Source of the DNA: Hofstenia miamia | Lineage: Eukaryota > Xenacoelomorpha > Acoela | Assembly (NCBI GenBank): GCA_004352715.1 | Contig: SCFE01000064.1 | Coordinates: forward strand, 590,948-654,947 | Length of the DNA: 64,000 nt | Direction of reading: 5' to 3' | Part shown: piece after piece, positions 44,931 through 54,850 of the stretch | How the letters are laid out: the number at the start of each line of letters is the position of its first letter | How positions within the stretch are numbered: the stretch's first letter is position 1 | The notes under the pieces: generated by a model | What the model was told of the DNA's origin: nothing | The model's database searches: none | The model's input: the letters and a program-made list of their open reading frames with translations, nothing else | Translations under genes and position numbers: made by a program

Positions 44931-45344
44931 TTAGATTGAGCGATATGGCGTTGTGGCGTAGGAAGAAGGTGATGGCGGTACGTAAGTGATTTGATGCAAC
45001 ACTTGTGTATGATATATTCTGATTACGAAATGATGAACGAGGTGTTGACCTTTGAAGGAGAGGTGGATACCATCGCGAGCAAGAAGAGAGGGATCAACAA
45101 TGCGTAGAGAGAGTAGAAACTTTTCGAAGACTGGAATGACAGTGTAGCTGCTGTTAGATAGATTGTGCATGACACGATTGCATTCTTTGATTTCAAAGTT
45201 CTTGGAGAGGTTTTCATCAGCGCAGATAGGGGTGATTTCAAAGAAAAAGATTCGACTAGGAGTGAATTTTCTACGGACTTCAGATAATAGGTTTTGCAGA
45301 TTTGACTTGAAAGTCGAGATGTTGCCATTCAAAGCGTCGATCAA
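44931..45344 (-). mobile_element. LINE ORF1 SGNH-esterase domain fragment
   Basis: The 137-codon frame has the C-terminal part of an SGNH/GDSL-type esterase: 'IFFFEITPICAD', 'FEIKECNRVMHNL' and the last block 'ARDGIHLSFKGQHLV' with the D-x-x-H pair. Esterase domains of this sort are known in ORF1 of CR1-like LINEs. The serine-bearing first block is not seen, so it is partial. It lies just 3' of another LINE's tail on the same strand. Confidence 0.65.
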
Positions 45345-45361
45345 GCCAGTGTTTAAAATTT

Positions 45362-46226
45362 AATAATAATAATAATAATAATAATAATGAAAGACTTTAT
45401 TAAGCCGGTTAGGGCGGAACAAAACAAAAATTAAAAAGTCAAATCAATCGACAACGGAACCAGGATGAATTACGAGCAGATGGAAGAGTAGTCAAAGAGA
45501 TACAAAGGTCATGGCCGAGGAAAAAAATCAATGGCAGTTGGAGGATTTAGAGTCAGTAAGAAATTAGCAGAATCACAAAAAACATGATTGAAATATGAGT
45601 GAATGGTGCGATGTTTCTTGAGACGACGAACAGAGAACGTGACAGCACCATTAGACCATTAGCGCGAGCAGAGTGTGAGTTAGAGAACGAGATAAAATCA
45701 AATGGATCAAGGTCTAACTTCCGAGTCAGTAAACAATTGAACATGAGACGATCACAGGCATGAAAGTGGAGTGACAGTGGGAGAGTCGAGAATTTCAGCG
45801 GAGCGTCTTTATAGACCAAAGGGGAAATCCATTTGAAAGCGCGTTTCTGGAAACGTTCCATGGAGTGGAACAAAGCACGAGAAGGCCACCAACAAGGAGA
45901 TGCGTAGAGAAGAATGGCGCGAGGAATGGACTTGAACAAAGAGAGTTTCACAGCGGACGAGGCATTAAAAGGAACATTACGGAAAAGAACAAATAGCGAG
46001 GAATTAGCTTTGCGGGGACGCAAAGACACATGTCCAGTCCAATTTAAGTTTGCCGCAAGTTGAACTCCAAGATGAGTTTAATGAAGAGCAAAGTTCACAG
46101 GTAGAGGCAAATCAGAAAGGGGAGCCACAGAAAACGAATTACCACATGTCTTGGTAGCGCTAAAATCAAGATGGTTGACAAAGGACCAAGTAGACAAGTC
46201 CTCAAGATCAGAAGAAACTAACTAAA
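45362..46226 (-). mobile_element. CR1-type LINE 3' end, sister copy of 41 kb
   Basis: Minus from 46226: 'FVNHLDFSATKTCGNSF', 'HLGVQLAANLNWTGHVSLR', then the intact 45553-46029 frame ('LFRNVPFNASSAVKLSLFKS', 'ILLYASPCWWPSRALF', 'MERFQKRAFKWISP'). 3' end AATAAAGTCTTTC then (ATT)n at 45362-45388. Nearly the same protein as the 41-kb copy, in opposite orientation; 5' truncated at about 46.2 kb. Confidence 0.88.
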
Positions 46227-46229
46227 TCG

Positions 46230-46945
46230 ATGTCATTTAATATATTTACGCGCCTATAAACATTTATTAATTTACCTGATATGCAAATAATATCCTGATG
46301 AGCAAAGAGTAATTCCAAGATAACAAAATTTCCCGATTAAAACTACGCGTGTAGAATGCTAAAGGTCATATTTGTTCTAAATGGACCGTCCGAATGTGCT
46401 AATCACTGCCAAAGTGTATATTTTTGAAGATTATAAGAAAATTTTTAAAAAAGTGTACAAAGCGCAAGTATGCGTGCAATTTTTTTATATAGAAACTTCA
46501 ATAATTTTTTAATAAAAAATATGTGAATTTAAAAATGCTTTAAAAAGTGTTTTTCATTACATTTCCCAACAAAAATATAGTCTAAAAACAGTCGCTAAAA
46601 CCGAACTGCTAATTTGCGCTTTGTACTATGGCAAATATTATTGGGCATAGATAATAAACTCAACGCATGGTCAAATTACTTTTAAAACTGCCCTTTAATT
46701 AATATTGCATATTTAATTAGTTTTGTAAATATTTTTGTCATGTGTTAGTATGTATTATAGACATTTCATTGCCACATTAAAATAAATGATTTATGCAGCA
46801 CAGGTAATGTCTATCACGTCAACTATCACAAATATAACTTTGCCCAATGTCCTCATTAAAAGATATTCTTTAAAAATTTATATTTTCTATATATAAATCT
46901 CTTTCATATTAAACTAGAAATTATACATTTAAGCAATAAATTTGA
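46230..46945. other. AT-rich, no gene seen
   Basis: Nothing recognised. Confidence 0.45.
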
Positions 46946-46969
46946 TTTGACTATTATTATTATTATTAT

Positions 46970-47271
46970 AATTACGTACGTGAAAGATGTTGTTTACCGC
47001 ACCAAAGTAAAGGAGATAAGTAAACTTAAGGAAAGAATAACTGCCGCTGTGAATACAATTGATGAAGAAATGTTAAGAAGGACGTGGACTGAAATTGAAT
47101 ATCGTTTAGATGTCCTCCGTACTACAAATGGGGCTCATATAGAAATATATTAATACTTGAATACTTGACTATTTACTTGATATTATTTAAACATTTCGGA
47201 GATTTCCAACTTCAGTTGTAATATTAATGAATTTTTAAAATTGTCTAAAGACTTTATGGACACCCTGTAAA
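46970..47271 (+). mobile_element. Tc1/mariner transposase C-terminus and 3' end
   Basis: 'VKDVVYRTKVKEISKLKERI' and 'RRTWTEIEYRLDVLRTTNGA' are the standard C-terminal sequence of a mariner-like transposase family; the frame stops at 47153. About 115 bp on, GACTTTATGGACACCCTGTA marks the terminal repeat, followed by (TA)n. The 5' two thirds are missing; an (ATT)n tract abuts the break at 46953-46969. Different family member from the one at 26-27 kb. Confidence 0.8.
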
Positions 47272-47890
47272 AAATATATATATATATATATATAATGTAG
47301 CATTTATATTCATTATTTATAATGATTCCCTCATATATTCGCCGTTTGTAACCATATTCGTAGTTTGTAACAAAAATTTTTTTATTATAACGATGTCGCA
47401 ATTTCAACAGTTTCTTAAACACATGTAGTAAATTAGTGCCTATTCCATTTACTAGTGCTAATGCCGTCCATTGTTGATTAATTTATTGGCTACAGCAAAC
47501 TCAAAAGTCTCGAAAGTTGAATAAACATAATATTGGTAAGTACATAGTAATCTAAGTATTATATCATATCCTATACATATTTAAAACAATTTAGTAGATG
47601 TAGTTTTTAATTTGGAAACTAATGAACTATGTGCAAAGTCGATCCAAGTGAAACATCGGTACTGGTTGTTTATCGGCTAGAGCAAGTGTTTTCGAATTAA
47701 GCTTGTATTTGTAAATATGTTTATAACTCACCAATATTATATTTTAGCTATGTTCTATTAGCAAGCTGATAGACATTTATTCCAGCGATGTTACACAAGT
47801 ATTATTCGCTGAGCTATTAACTATTATTCCCCTAAATATAGGATCAAGACAGTAGTGCCTGTTTATTATACAGTTTAATTAGGTTCTAGT
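47272..47890. other. region 5' of LINE ORF1
   Basis: Probably contains the LINE 5' UTR (GC rises after about 47630), whose exact start is not visible. Confidence 0.4.
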
Positions 47891-47893
47891 GTG

Positions 47894-48733
47894 ATGAGTT
47901 CGAGGAGCCACCGTGGTGGCTCAACCTCGACTGGCGATGACGATGAATATGTGTGCAGAAAGTGCAATTTTGGCGGAGGAAACTCGAAGAAATGGATACA
48001 CTGTGAGCATTGCAATCATTGGTATCATTCTTTCTGCTCATCTATTCCGAATGAGGTATTTATCCACCTTGCATCCATTCTGAACTTGTTATTCGTTTGT
48101 GATTTCTGCCTTGAAATCACGAAGAAGAAAATTAAAACTGAGCTCCAAATTGTGGATACGATGTCATTGAAGCAAACAATTCAAGACTGTGTGAGAGAGA
48201 GCATTGTTAAAAACTTACCCCCGGAGTTCAATGCTGTTCTCAAAAGTGTAGTTGGTCAAGAGCTCTCGTCTGCGCGGAAGCAGGCTGATGCTATGGAGTG
48301 CTCCACGGAGATTCGCATCAAAGGAGTGTCGGAGTTTATAGCTGGATCTTCAGAAGTGAGTGATTTCACTAGTCATGATATTCTACATGTGAAAAACATC
48401 CTGGAATCATTAGATGAATATGATCCTGCAAACATCAAAAGCGTCTTTCGCCTTGGGAAATACAAACCAACCAACCAGAGGCCACGTAGCATCTTGGTTC
48501 GGTTTGCCAATGAATGGACCGCTCGAAAATGTTTAGCAAAAGCTCATAAGCTGCAACACTTCGATTATCCTGTATATATATCCAAGTCGCTTACTCCTGA
48601 TGAACTAGGCGTCGAGAAGAAGTTGCTGACAAAACGACGCGAGCTTATTGAAGCTGGAACTCCACGTGCTGAACTGAAAATCAGAAACATGAAGCTATAT
48701 CACAATGACCAATTGATTCAACTTGAAAATTGA
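47894..48733 (+). CDS. LINE (CR1-like) ORF1 with PHD-type zinc finger
   Basis: ATG at 47894, 279 codons, no internal stop. Residues about 21-75 have the C4HC3 spacing of a PHD finger (CRKC, HCEHC, WYHSFC, CDFC). Then a short coiled-coil-like linker and, at about 135-275, an RRM-like/C-terminal domain ('IRIKGVSEF', 'VFRLGKYKPTNQRPRSILVRF'). PHD-bearing ORF1 proteins are known in CR1-like LINEs, where ORF1p binds RNA and DNA. Stop TGA at 48731-48733 is followed by CTA, and ORF2 continues in the same frame. The best preserved mobile ORF here. Confidence 0.85.
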   Translation: MSSRSHRGGSTSTGDDDEYVCRKCNFGGGNSKKWIHCEHCNHWYHSFCSSIPNEVFIHLASILNLLFVCDFCLEITKKKIKTELQIVDTMSLKQTIQDCVRESIVKNLPPEFNAVLKSVVGQELSSARKQADAMECSTEIRIKGVSEFIAGSSEVSDFTSHDILHVKNILESLDEYDPANIKSVFRLGKYKPTNQRPRSILVRFANEWTARKCLAKAHKLQHFDYPVYISKSLTPDELGVEKKLLTKRRELIEAGTPRAELKIRNMKLYHNDQLIQLEN

Positions 48734-49463
48734 CTATCTACTTTGAAATTGCTTAGTCTGGAAAAACGCATTGCTTTGTCAAACTTCTTGAATCTACATG
48801 GTCCTGACCTTGTCTGCTTGTCCGAAACTTGGTTAAACAGTGATGTATCAAACAATGAATTATTATCTCTTGCCTGTTACTCGATTGCCTCACGCTCTGA
48901 CAGAGTCTCTGGCGCTCATGGTGGTGTATTAATCGCTTCGAAAGTTAGTTTTTGGGGTCTTGTTGTTGACATTACCAGACCTGATTATGACTTTATTTGT
49001 TGCTGCACTATAACAACTGGTACTCTTGTTATACTTGTTGTGTGTCTCTACAATCCCCCTATGAACTCACCTTACCGCATTGATGTTGATAAGCTTCGTG
49101 ATGCTTTAGTTGTGTACCTCGCTGATTTTCAGCTCTACCTTGAGTCCTCTGCCTTGCAAAATGGGGGTATATTTATCACAGGTGATTTTAACATGCCTGA
49201 TATCTGCTGGTCTACCATGACTGCTTCTTCTGTTTATTGTGATACGTTTTTAGACTTTATCGACGCGCATAATTTCATTCAACTTGTCGATTTTCCTTCT
49301 CATCAAAGTGGCAATATACTTGACCTTGTAATTACTGATACTGACAACTGTAATGTTCATAAACTGGATGGTTGTGCTCTCTCGGATCACGCGCCTCTTC
49401 AAATTGATATCTTCCTGCAGATCCTTACTCCTGTCACTAGCATCACAGGTAAAGCTATTTCCA
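48734..49463 (+). CDS. LINE (CR1-like) ORF2, AP-endonuclease part, cut by gap
   Basis: Open from the ORF1 stop to the N gap (243 codons). Apurinic-like endonuclease motifs are complete: 'LVCLSETWL' (metal-binding Glu), 'GGVLIAS', 'VCLYNPP', 'ITGDFNMPDI' (Asp-Phe-Asn), 'NILDLVITD' and 'ALSDHAPLQI' (catalytic Asp-His). This enzyme nicks target DNA to prime reverse transcription. There is no ATG before about codon 105, well after the catalytic Glu, so ORF2 must start by readthrough, reinitiation or non-AUG initiation. RT would lie in the 1000-N gap that follows. Confidence 0.85.
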
Positions 49464-50463
49464 NNNNNNNNNNNNNNNNNNNNNNNNNNNNNNNNNNNNN
49501 NNNNNNNNNNNNNNNNNNNNNNNNNNNNNNNNNNNNNNNNNNNNNNNNNNNNNNNNNNNNNNNNNNNNNNNNNNNNNNNNNNNNNNNNNNNNNNNNNNNN
49601 NNNNNNNNNNNNNNNNNNNNNNNNNNNNNNNNNNNNNNNNNNNNNNNNNNNNNNNNNNNNNNNNNNNNNNNNNNNNNNNNNNNNNNNNNNNNNNNNNNNN
49701 NNNNNNNNNNNNNNNNNNNNNNNNNNNNNNNNNNNNNNNNNNNNNNNNNNNNNNNNNNNNNNNNNNNNNNNNNNNNNNNNNNNNNNNNNNNNNNNNNNNN
49801 NNNNNNNNNNNNNNNNNNNNNNNNNNNNNNNNNNNNNNNNNNNNNNNNNNNNNNNNNNNNNNNNNNNNNNNNNNNNNNNNNNNNNNNNNNNNNNNNNNNN
49901 NNNNNNNNNNNNNNNNNNNNNNNNNNNNNNNNNNNNNNNNNNNNNNNNNNNNNNNNNNNNNNNNNNNNNNNNNNNNNNNNNNNNNNNNNNNNNNNNNNNN
50001 NNNNNNNNNNNNNNNNNNNNNNNNNNNNNNNNNNNNNNNNNNNNNNNNNNNNNNNNNNNNNNNNNNNNNNNNNNNNNNNNNNNNNNNNNNNNNNNNNNNN
50101 NNNNNNNNNNNNNNNNNNNNNNNNNNNNNNNNNNNNNNNNNNNNNNNNNNNNNNNNNNNNNNNNNNNNNNNNNNNNNNNNNNNNNNNNNNNNNNNNNNNN
50201 NNNNNNNNNNNNNNNNNNNNNNNNNNNNNNNNNNNNNNNNNNNNNNNNNNNNNNNNNNNNNNNNNNNNNNNNNNNNNNNNNNNNNNNNNNNNNNNNNNNN
50301 NNNNNNNNNNNNNNNNNNNNNNNNNNNNNNNNNNNNNNNNNNNNNNNNNNNNNNNNNNNNNNNNNNNNNNNNNNNNNNNNNNNNNNNNNNNNNNNNNNNN
50401 NNNNNNNNNNNNNNNNNNNNNNNNNNNNNNNNNNNNNNNNNNNNNNNNNNNNNNNNNNNNNNN
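49464..50463. other. 1000-N scaffold gap
   Basis: Exactly 1000 Ns, a default size. The LINE RT and the 5' LTR of the gypsy element may both be missing here. Confidence 0.95.
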
Positions 50464-50669
50464 TAGTGTGTCTTGTTTGGCTGATGTCATTTGTTAAACT
50501 CTTTATTTTGTCTTGTTTTCTTACTGCTTTATGTGTTGGATTTATTACCATGTTCCCCAATTTGGTCTGTTACTTGTTGTTACTTCTATGAGCCATGTTT
50601 TCTTTTGTGTCTGTGGAAGTGCTCCCTACTGTCAGTTACTGGAAATTATTGTTCTGTTATTAAGTTATT

Positions 50670-52443
50670 ATGGATTCTAGTTGTACTGTTACTTATTCTC
50701 CTACTTTTGGGACTTCTCCAATGAGGAGTAGTGTCCCCTGTAGAAGTGTTGGTAGCCTGAACATTACCCCTTGTACTGTTGGACCTTACTCAATCTTTCT
50801 CAGCCCAATTCTCCTACCCCAATTACGCAAAGGATGGATAAGAATGCCTCGACCATCCCTTACAGCAATGCCAGCACTATGAGCCAGGATTTCACTGAAA
50901 CTTGCACCGTATTTTGAACACTCAAAATGCTCCTCTGATTCCTAGTTATCCACACAGCCATGTTAGTGCCACTAACCAGTCCATGCCACAGTTTGACATC
51001 CACCATGCCAAAATCAAACATTTGAAAGAAGCCTTATCTCAACAAGTGGCATTAAGGATGGAGAGCAAACGTCACGTGGAGTCTCTCCAAGCTGAAATTA
51101 ACACACAGCATGTGGCATACCAGAGGATGGAAAGGCAGATGCTAGAGTTGACCATCGCCTTAGAATTACAAATCCATGAATTAAAGAATGCTGTTAATAA
51201 TTTAAACCATTGAGAGGAGGTGTGGTCATGCCAAAATGATGAGTATGTAACTCATGCCACACTCAACAAAGCTTTAGATATGCTAGCAGAAAGGATCATT
51301 GGTCAAGTGGCGCAGATGGTTCAATCAGTTAATGTGAGCCACCCTGCACATACAGCTCCTCCTTTCATAGACTCTCTGGTAACACCTAACTCTGTTCCAC
51401 TTTGCACAAGCTCTCTGAGCAGTCACCCCACATTCATACAATCAGCTCTTACTCAAGTGTCTACCCTCACCACCAGAGCTACTCCTCAGACTGGGTACAT
51501 TCAATTGTTGCCCATCCTGGTAAGCACCATAGTGTGCCTACTTTCAAAGAACATGTAAGTGATACCTGCCCACTTCAGGGACAATCAGGCGCAAAAGATC
51601 AGCCAAGGTATCAGAAATCCATTCTTCTTCTCAAGTCTAACAGACAAATGCAGGTGTTCAGCAAACATTCTGTTCTCCCAAAATTTACCAGCTAAATTGA
51701 TGCTGTATCACAATCTTTGATGAGTGGTTCTTTTTATTAGAGCTCATGATGAAGCAATATAAAAACTCGCAGGAGTCTGCAGTGTCTCAGTTCCCACTCT
51801 ACCTCAGCAGCTTAGCTTACAACCAATATATGATGCTTGAATGCAATATTAAGACTGATACCAGTTATTGATTGGATTTTTTTGAAGATCACTATAGAGC
51901 TCCACACATCAAGCATCAGTACAAAACCCTGTTGTGTGATATGTCCTTTAAGTTTGGTGATGACATAAGGAACTACATTACTCAGGTCAAGTGACTATTT
52001 TGACTGAGCAGCCTATCAAGTGAGTACTTGTGCCATGATCTGTTTTCCTACATTTGTCGAGGTTTCCCTCCATCCATCAGGAACAGGCCGGAGGTCAAGT
52101 GTGATCCAGAGGAGAGCCTGCATGAAATTATTAGAAAAGCCATCAGCATGGTTTACATGTTGCATAACTCACAGTGAATCAAAAAGGACATTGCTAACTT
52201 CTCTGGTATGAAAAGGCCTGAAATGAGAAAGCACACTATTTCCAAAAAGGGATTTGATATGTCCTCTGTCTGATGCTTCACCTGTGAAGAAAAGGTGCAC
52301 CTCAAGTCCAAGTGCAAAGCTAAGATACAGCTAATTGCTGATGATGAAGGCTTTATTGTAGATGAGCCTAATGAGTCTCCTCAGGTTGAAAACCTTGTGG
52401 ATTTGGCAACTGACAACCCTACTACATCACAGGATTTAAATTA
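50670..52443 (+). pseudogene. Ty3/gypsy gag, degraded
   Basis: ATG at 50670 begins a gag-like reading that shifts frame several times. 50990-51213 is a coiled coil ('HLKEALSQQVALRMESKRHV'). 51720-52220 reads as capsid ('FFLLELMMKQYKNSQESAVS', 'ESLHEIIRKAISMVY'). Near 52273 is a zinc knuckle 'CFTCEEKVHLKSKC' (CX2CX4HX4C). Internal stops and frameshifts throughout. No 5' LTR or primer binding site could be identified between the gap and 50670. Confidence 0.75.
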
Positions 52444-53054
52444 GCTGGAGCACCATCTCCCATCAAATGTGCACAGAACATCTTGGTTATTACCCAGCTT
52501 ATAAGGAAAAATCTGATACCTGTAGAAATAAATGGAAACATATTTAATGCCACTGTTGACACCAGAGCAGCTGCTTCCATCATCAGTGACAAATGCTGCC
52601 AAGGGCTGTGCTTCAGCCAAGAATCCTTAGATCCATCCTGTGTCAAACTCATTGACACTTCGGGAAACCCTCTCTCTCTCTCAAAGGGAAGTTATGGGAT
52701 GCTTTGATTAGAATTCATGCAGAGCTGTTTGAAGTGGATCTTCTTGTCATTGATACTTCAGATCACCAACTCCCTTATGATCTCATATTGGGAAATGACT
52801 TCCTAGAAAGGAACTCTTGTGTAATCAATTATAAGAATAACACAATAGCCATCAAAGATCAGGAGGCCACACAACTTGCTACCATCCCTGAGAAGGAGGT
52901 CATTTTTAATCTAAGCAAGCTCATTTCAATCAAACCAAAACACTGGATGAGAATTGCAGTCTCCTCTGGAAATGATATCAATGGGGATGTAATGATTGTG
53001 GGACTATGAGGCAAATATGTACACAGAGTATCCTTTTCACCTGACTTATGCAAG
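52444..53054 (+). pseudogene. Ty3/gypsy aspartic protease, degraded
   Basis: 'FNATVDTRAAASIISDKCC' near 52540-52600 is the protease active-site region with the Gly of the D-T-G triad replaced by Arg, followed after a frameshift (about 52705) by 'YDLILGNDFLERNSCVI', the second conserved block. An inactive enzyme. Confidence 0.8.
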
Positions 53055-53850
53055 GTGACTAATGGGAAGACACATGTCACCATCTTGAATGGAGGAAATT
53101 TCCCTGTTAGGATCAGAGCCTCTCAGCTGCAACTTATAGGAGTGCCTGTCAGGGTTGAGAACATCCCAATTACCTGTTTGTCAATTTGCACCACAGTTCA
53201 CAACTTGGGAGAGCCCACCAGCCCAGTCAAGGTGCCTTCAGTTACTAACAGCTCCCATCCTCATCTAGATCAACAACAGAGGAAATCTTTGGTTTCTCTT
53301 CTTCATAGCAAACATGAGGTGTTCAACTATGGAAAGATAAGTGTTGGTCAGGCTGTGGGTGAAGAGCATGCCATTGAGTTAAAAAACGATAGACCAATCA
53401 GATTGCCAGTTCACAGAGTTCCCAAAAATCTTAAACCAGAATACAAAAAGATCTTAAGTGACTTGATCAAGAGTGGGATCATTCAGGGGAGCAGCAGCCA
53501 CCACGCCACCCCAACAGTGTTTATTCAGCAAGGTGAGAAATACCAATTGTGCATTGATTTCTGGAAGTTAAACGACATCACAATCAAGGATGCCTATCCT
53601 TTGCCCAGAATTGAGGATCTACTGTACAATGCCAGCAAGTACAAGTTCTTCTCCTGCCTAAACTTGTGCAAAGCCTACTGGCAGGTGCCAATGCAACCAT
53701 CCAACATCTTGAAAAAAGCCTTCATTACTCCATATGGCCTGTACAAGTGGAAGTACATGGCATTCAGCCTATGTAACACGCCTGTGGCATTTCAGTGATA
53801 CGTGACTAAAGTACTCAAAGACAATGCCAACATCCTTGAACATGGAATAT
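53055..53850 (+). pseudogene. Ty3/gypsy reverse transcriptase, N-terminal half
   Basis: 'RPIRLPVHRVPKNLKPEYKK', 'SGIIQGSSSHHATPTVF', 'CIDFWKLNDITIKDAYPLPR' and 'FFSCLNLCKAYWQVPM' are RT domains 1-3 of Ty3/gypsy pol; the usual D of 'CVDYRxLN' survives but the palm Asp of 'LDLxxGYWQ' reads Asn. A TGA interrupts near 53797. The catalytic YxDD box would be just past the edge, where 1000 Ns begin. The last 34 nt match the start of the minus-strand pol at 61315. Confidence 0.88.
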
Positions 53851-54850
53851 NNNNNNNNNNNNNNNNNNNNNNNNNNNNNNNNNNNNNNNNNNNNNNNNNN
53901 NNNNNNNNNNNNNNNNNNNNNNNNNNNNNNNNNNNNNNNNNNNNNNNNNNNNNNNNNNNNNNNNNNNNNNNNNNNNNNNNNNNNNNNNNNNNNNNNNNNN
54001 NNNNNNNNNNNNNNNNNNNNNNNNNNNNNNNNNNNNNNNNNNNNNNNNNNNNNNNNNNNNNNNNNNNNNNNNNNNNNNNNNNNNNNNNNNNNNNNNNNNN
54101 NNNNNNNNNNNNNNNNNNNNNNNNNNNNNNNNNNNNNNNNNNNNNNNNNNNNNNNNNNNNNNNNNNNNNNNNNNNNNNNNNNNNNNNNNNNNNNNNNNNN
54201 NNNNNNNNNNNNNNNNNNNNNNNNNNNNNNNNNNNNNNNNNNNNNNNNNNNNNNNNNNNNNNNNNNNNNNNNNNNNNNNNNNNNNNNNNNNNNNNNNNNN
54301 NNNNNNNNNNNNNNNNNNNNNNNNNNNNNNNNNNNNNNNNNNNNNNNNNNNNNNNNNNNNNNNNNNNNNNNNNNNNNNNNNNNNNNNNNNNNNNNNNNNN
54401 NNNNNNNNNNNNNNNNNNNNNNNNNNNNNNNNNNNNNNNNNNNNNNNNNNNNNNNNNNNNNNNNNNNNNNNNNNNNNNNNNNNNNNNNNNNNNNNNNNNN
54501 NNNNNNNNNNNNNNNNNNNNNNNNNNNNNNNNNNNNNNNNNNNNNNNNNNNNNNNNNNNNNNNNNNNNNNNNNNNNNNNNNNNNNNNNNNNNNNNNNNNN
54601 NNNNNNNNNNNNNNNNNNNNNNNNNNNNNNNNNNNNNNNNNNNNNNNNNNNNNNNNNNNNNNNNNNNNNNNNNNNNNNNNNNNNNNNNNNNNNNNNNNNN
54701 NNNNNNNNNNNNNNNNNNNNNNNNNNNNNNNNNNNNNNNNNNNNNNNNNNNNNNNNNNNNNNNNNNNNNNNNNNNNNNNNNNNNNNNNNNNNNNNNNNNN
54801 NNNNNNNNNNNNNNNNNNNNNNNNNNNNNNNNNNNNNNNNNNNNNNNNNN
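53851..54850. other. 1000-N scaffold gap
   Basis: Exactly 1000 Ns; placed where the gypsy RT breaks off. Confidence 0.95.

Noticed and set aside
50491-50724. 77-codon hydrophobic ORF as a membrane protein
   Set aside because: Out of frame with, and overlapping, the gypsy gag start; composition effect of T-rich leader.
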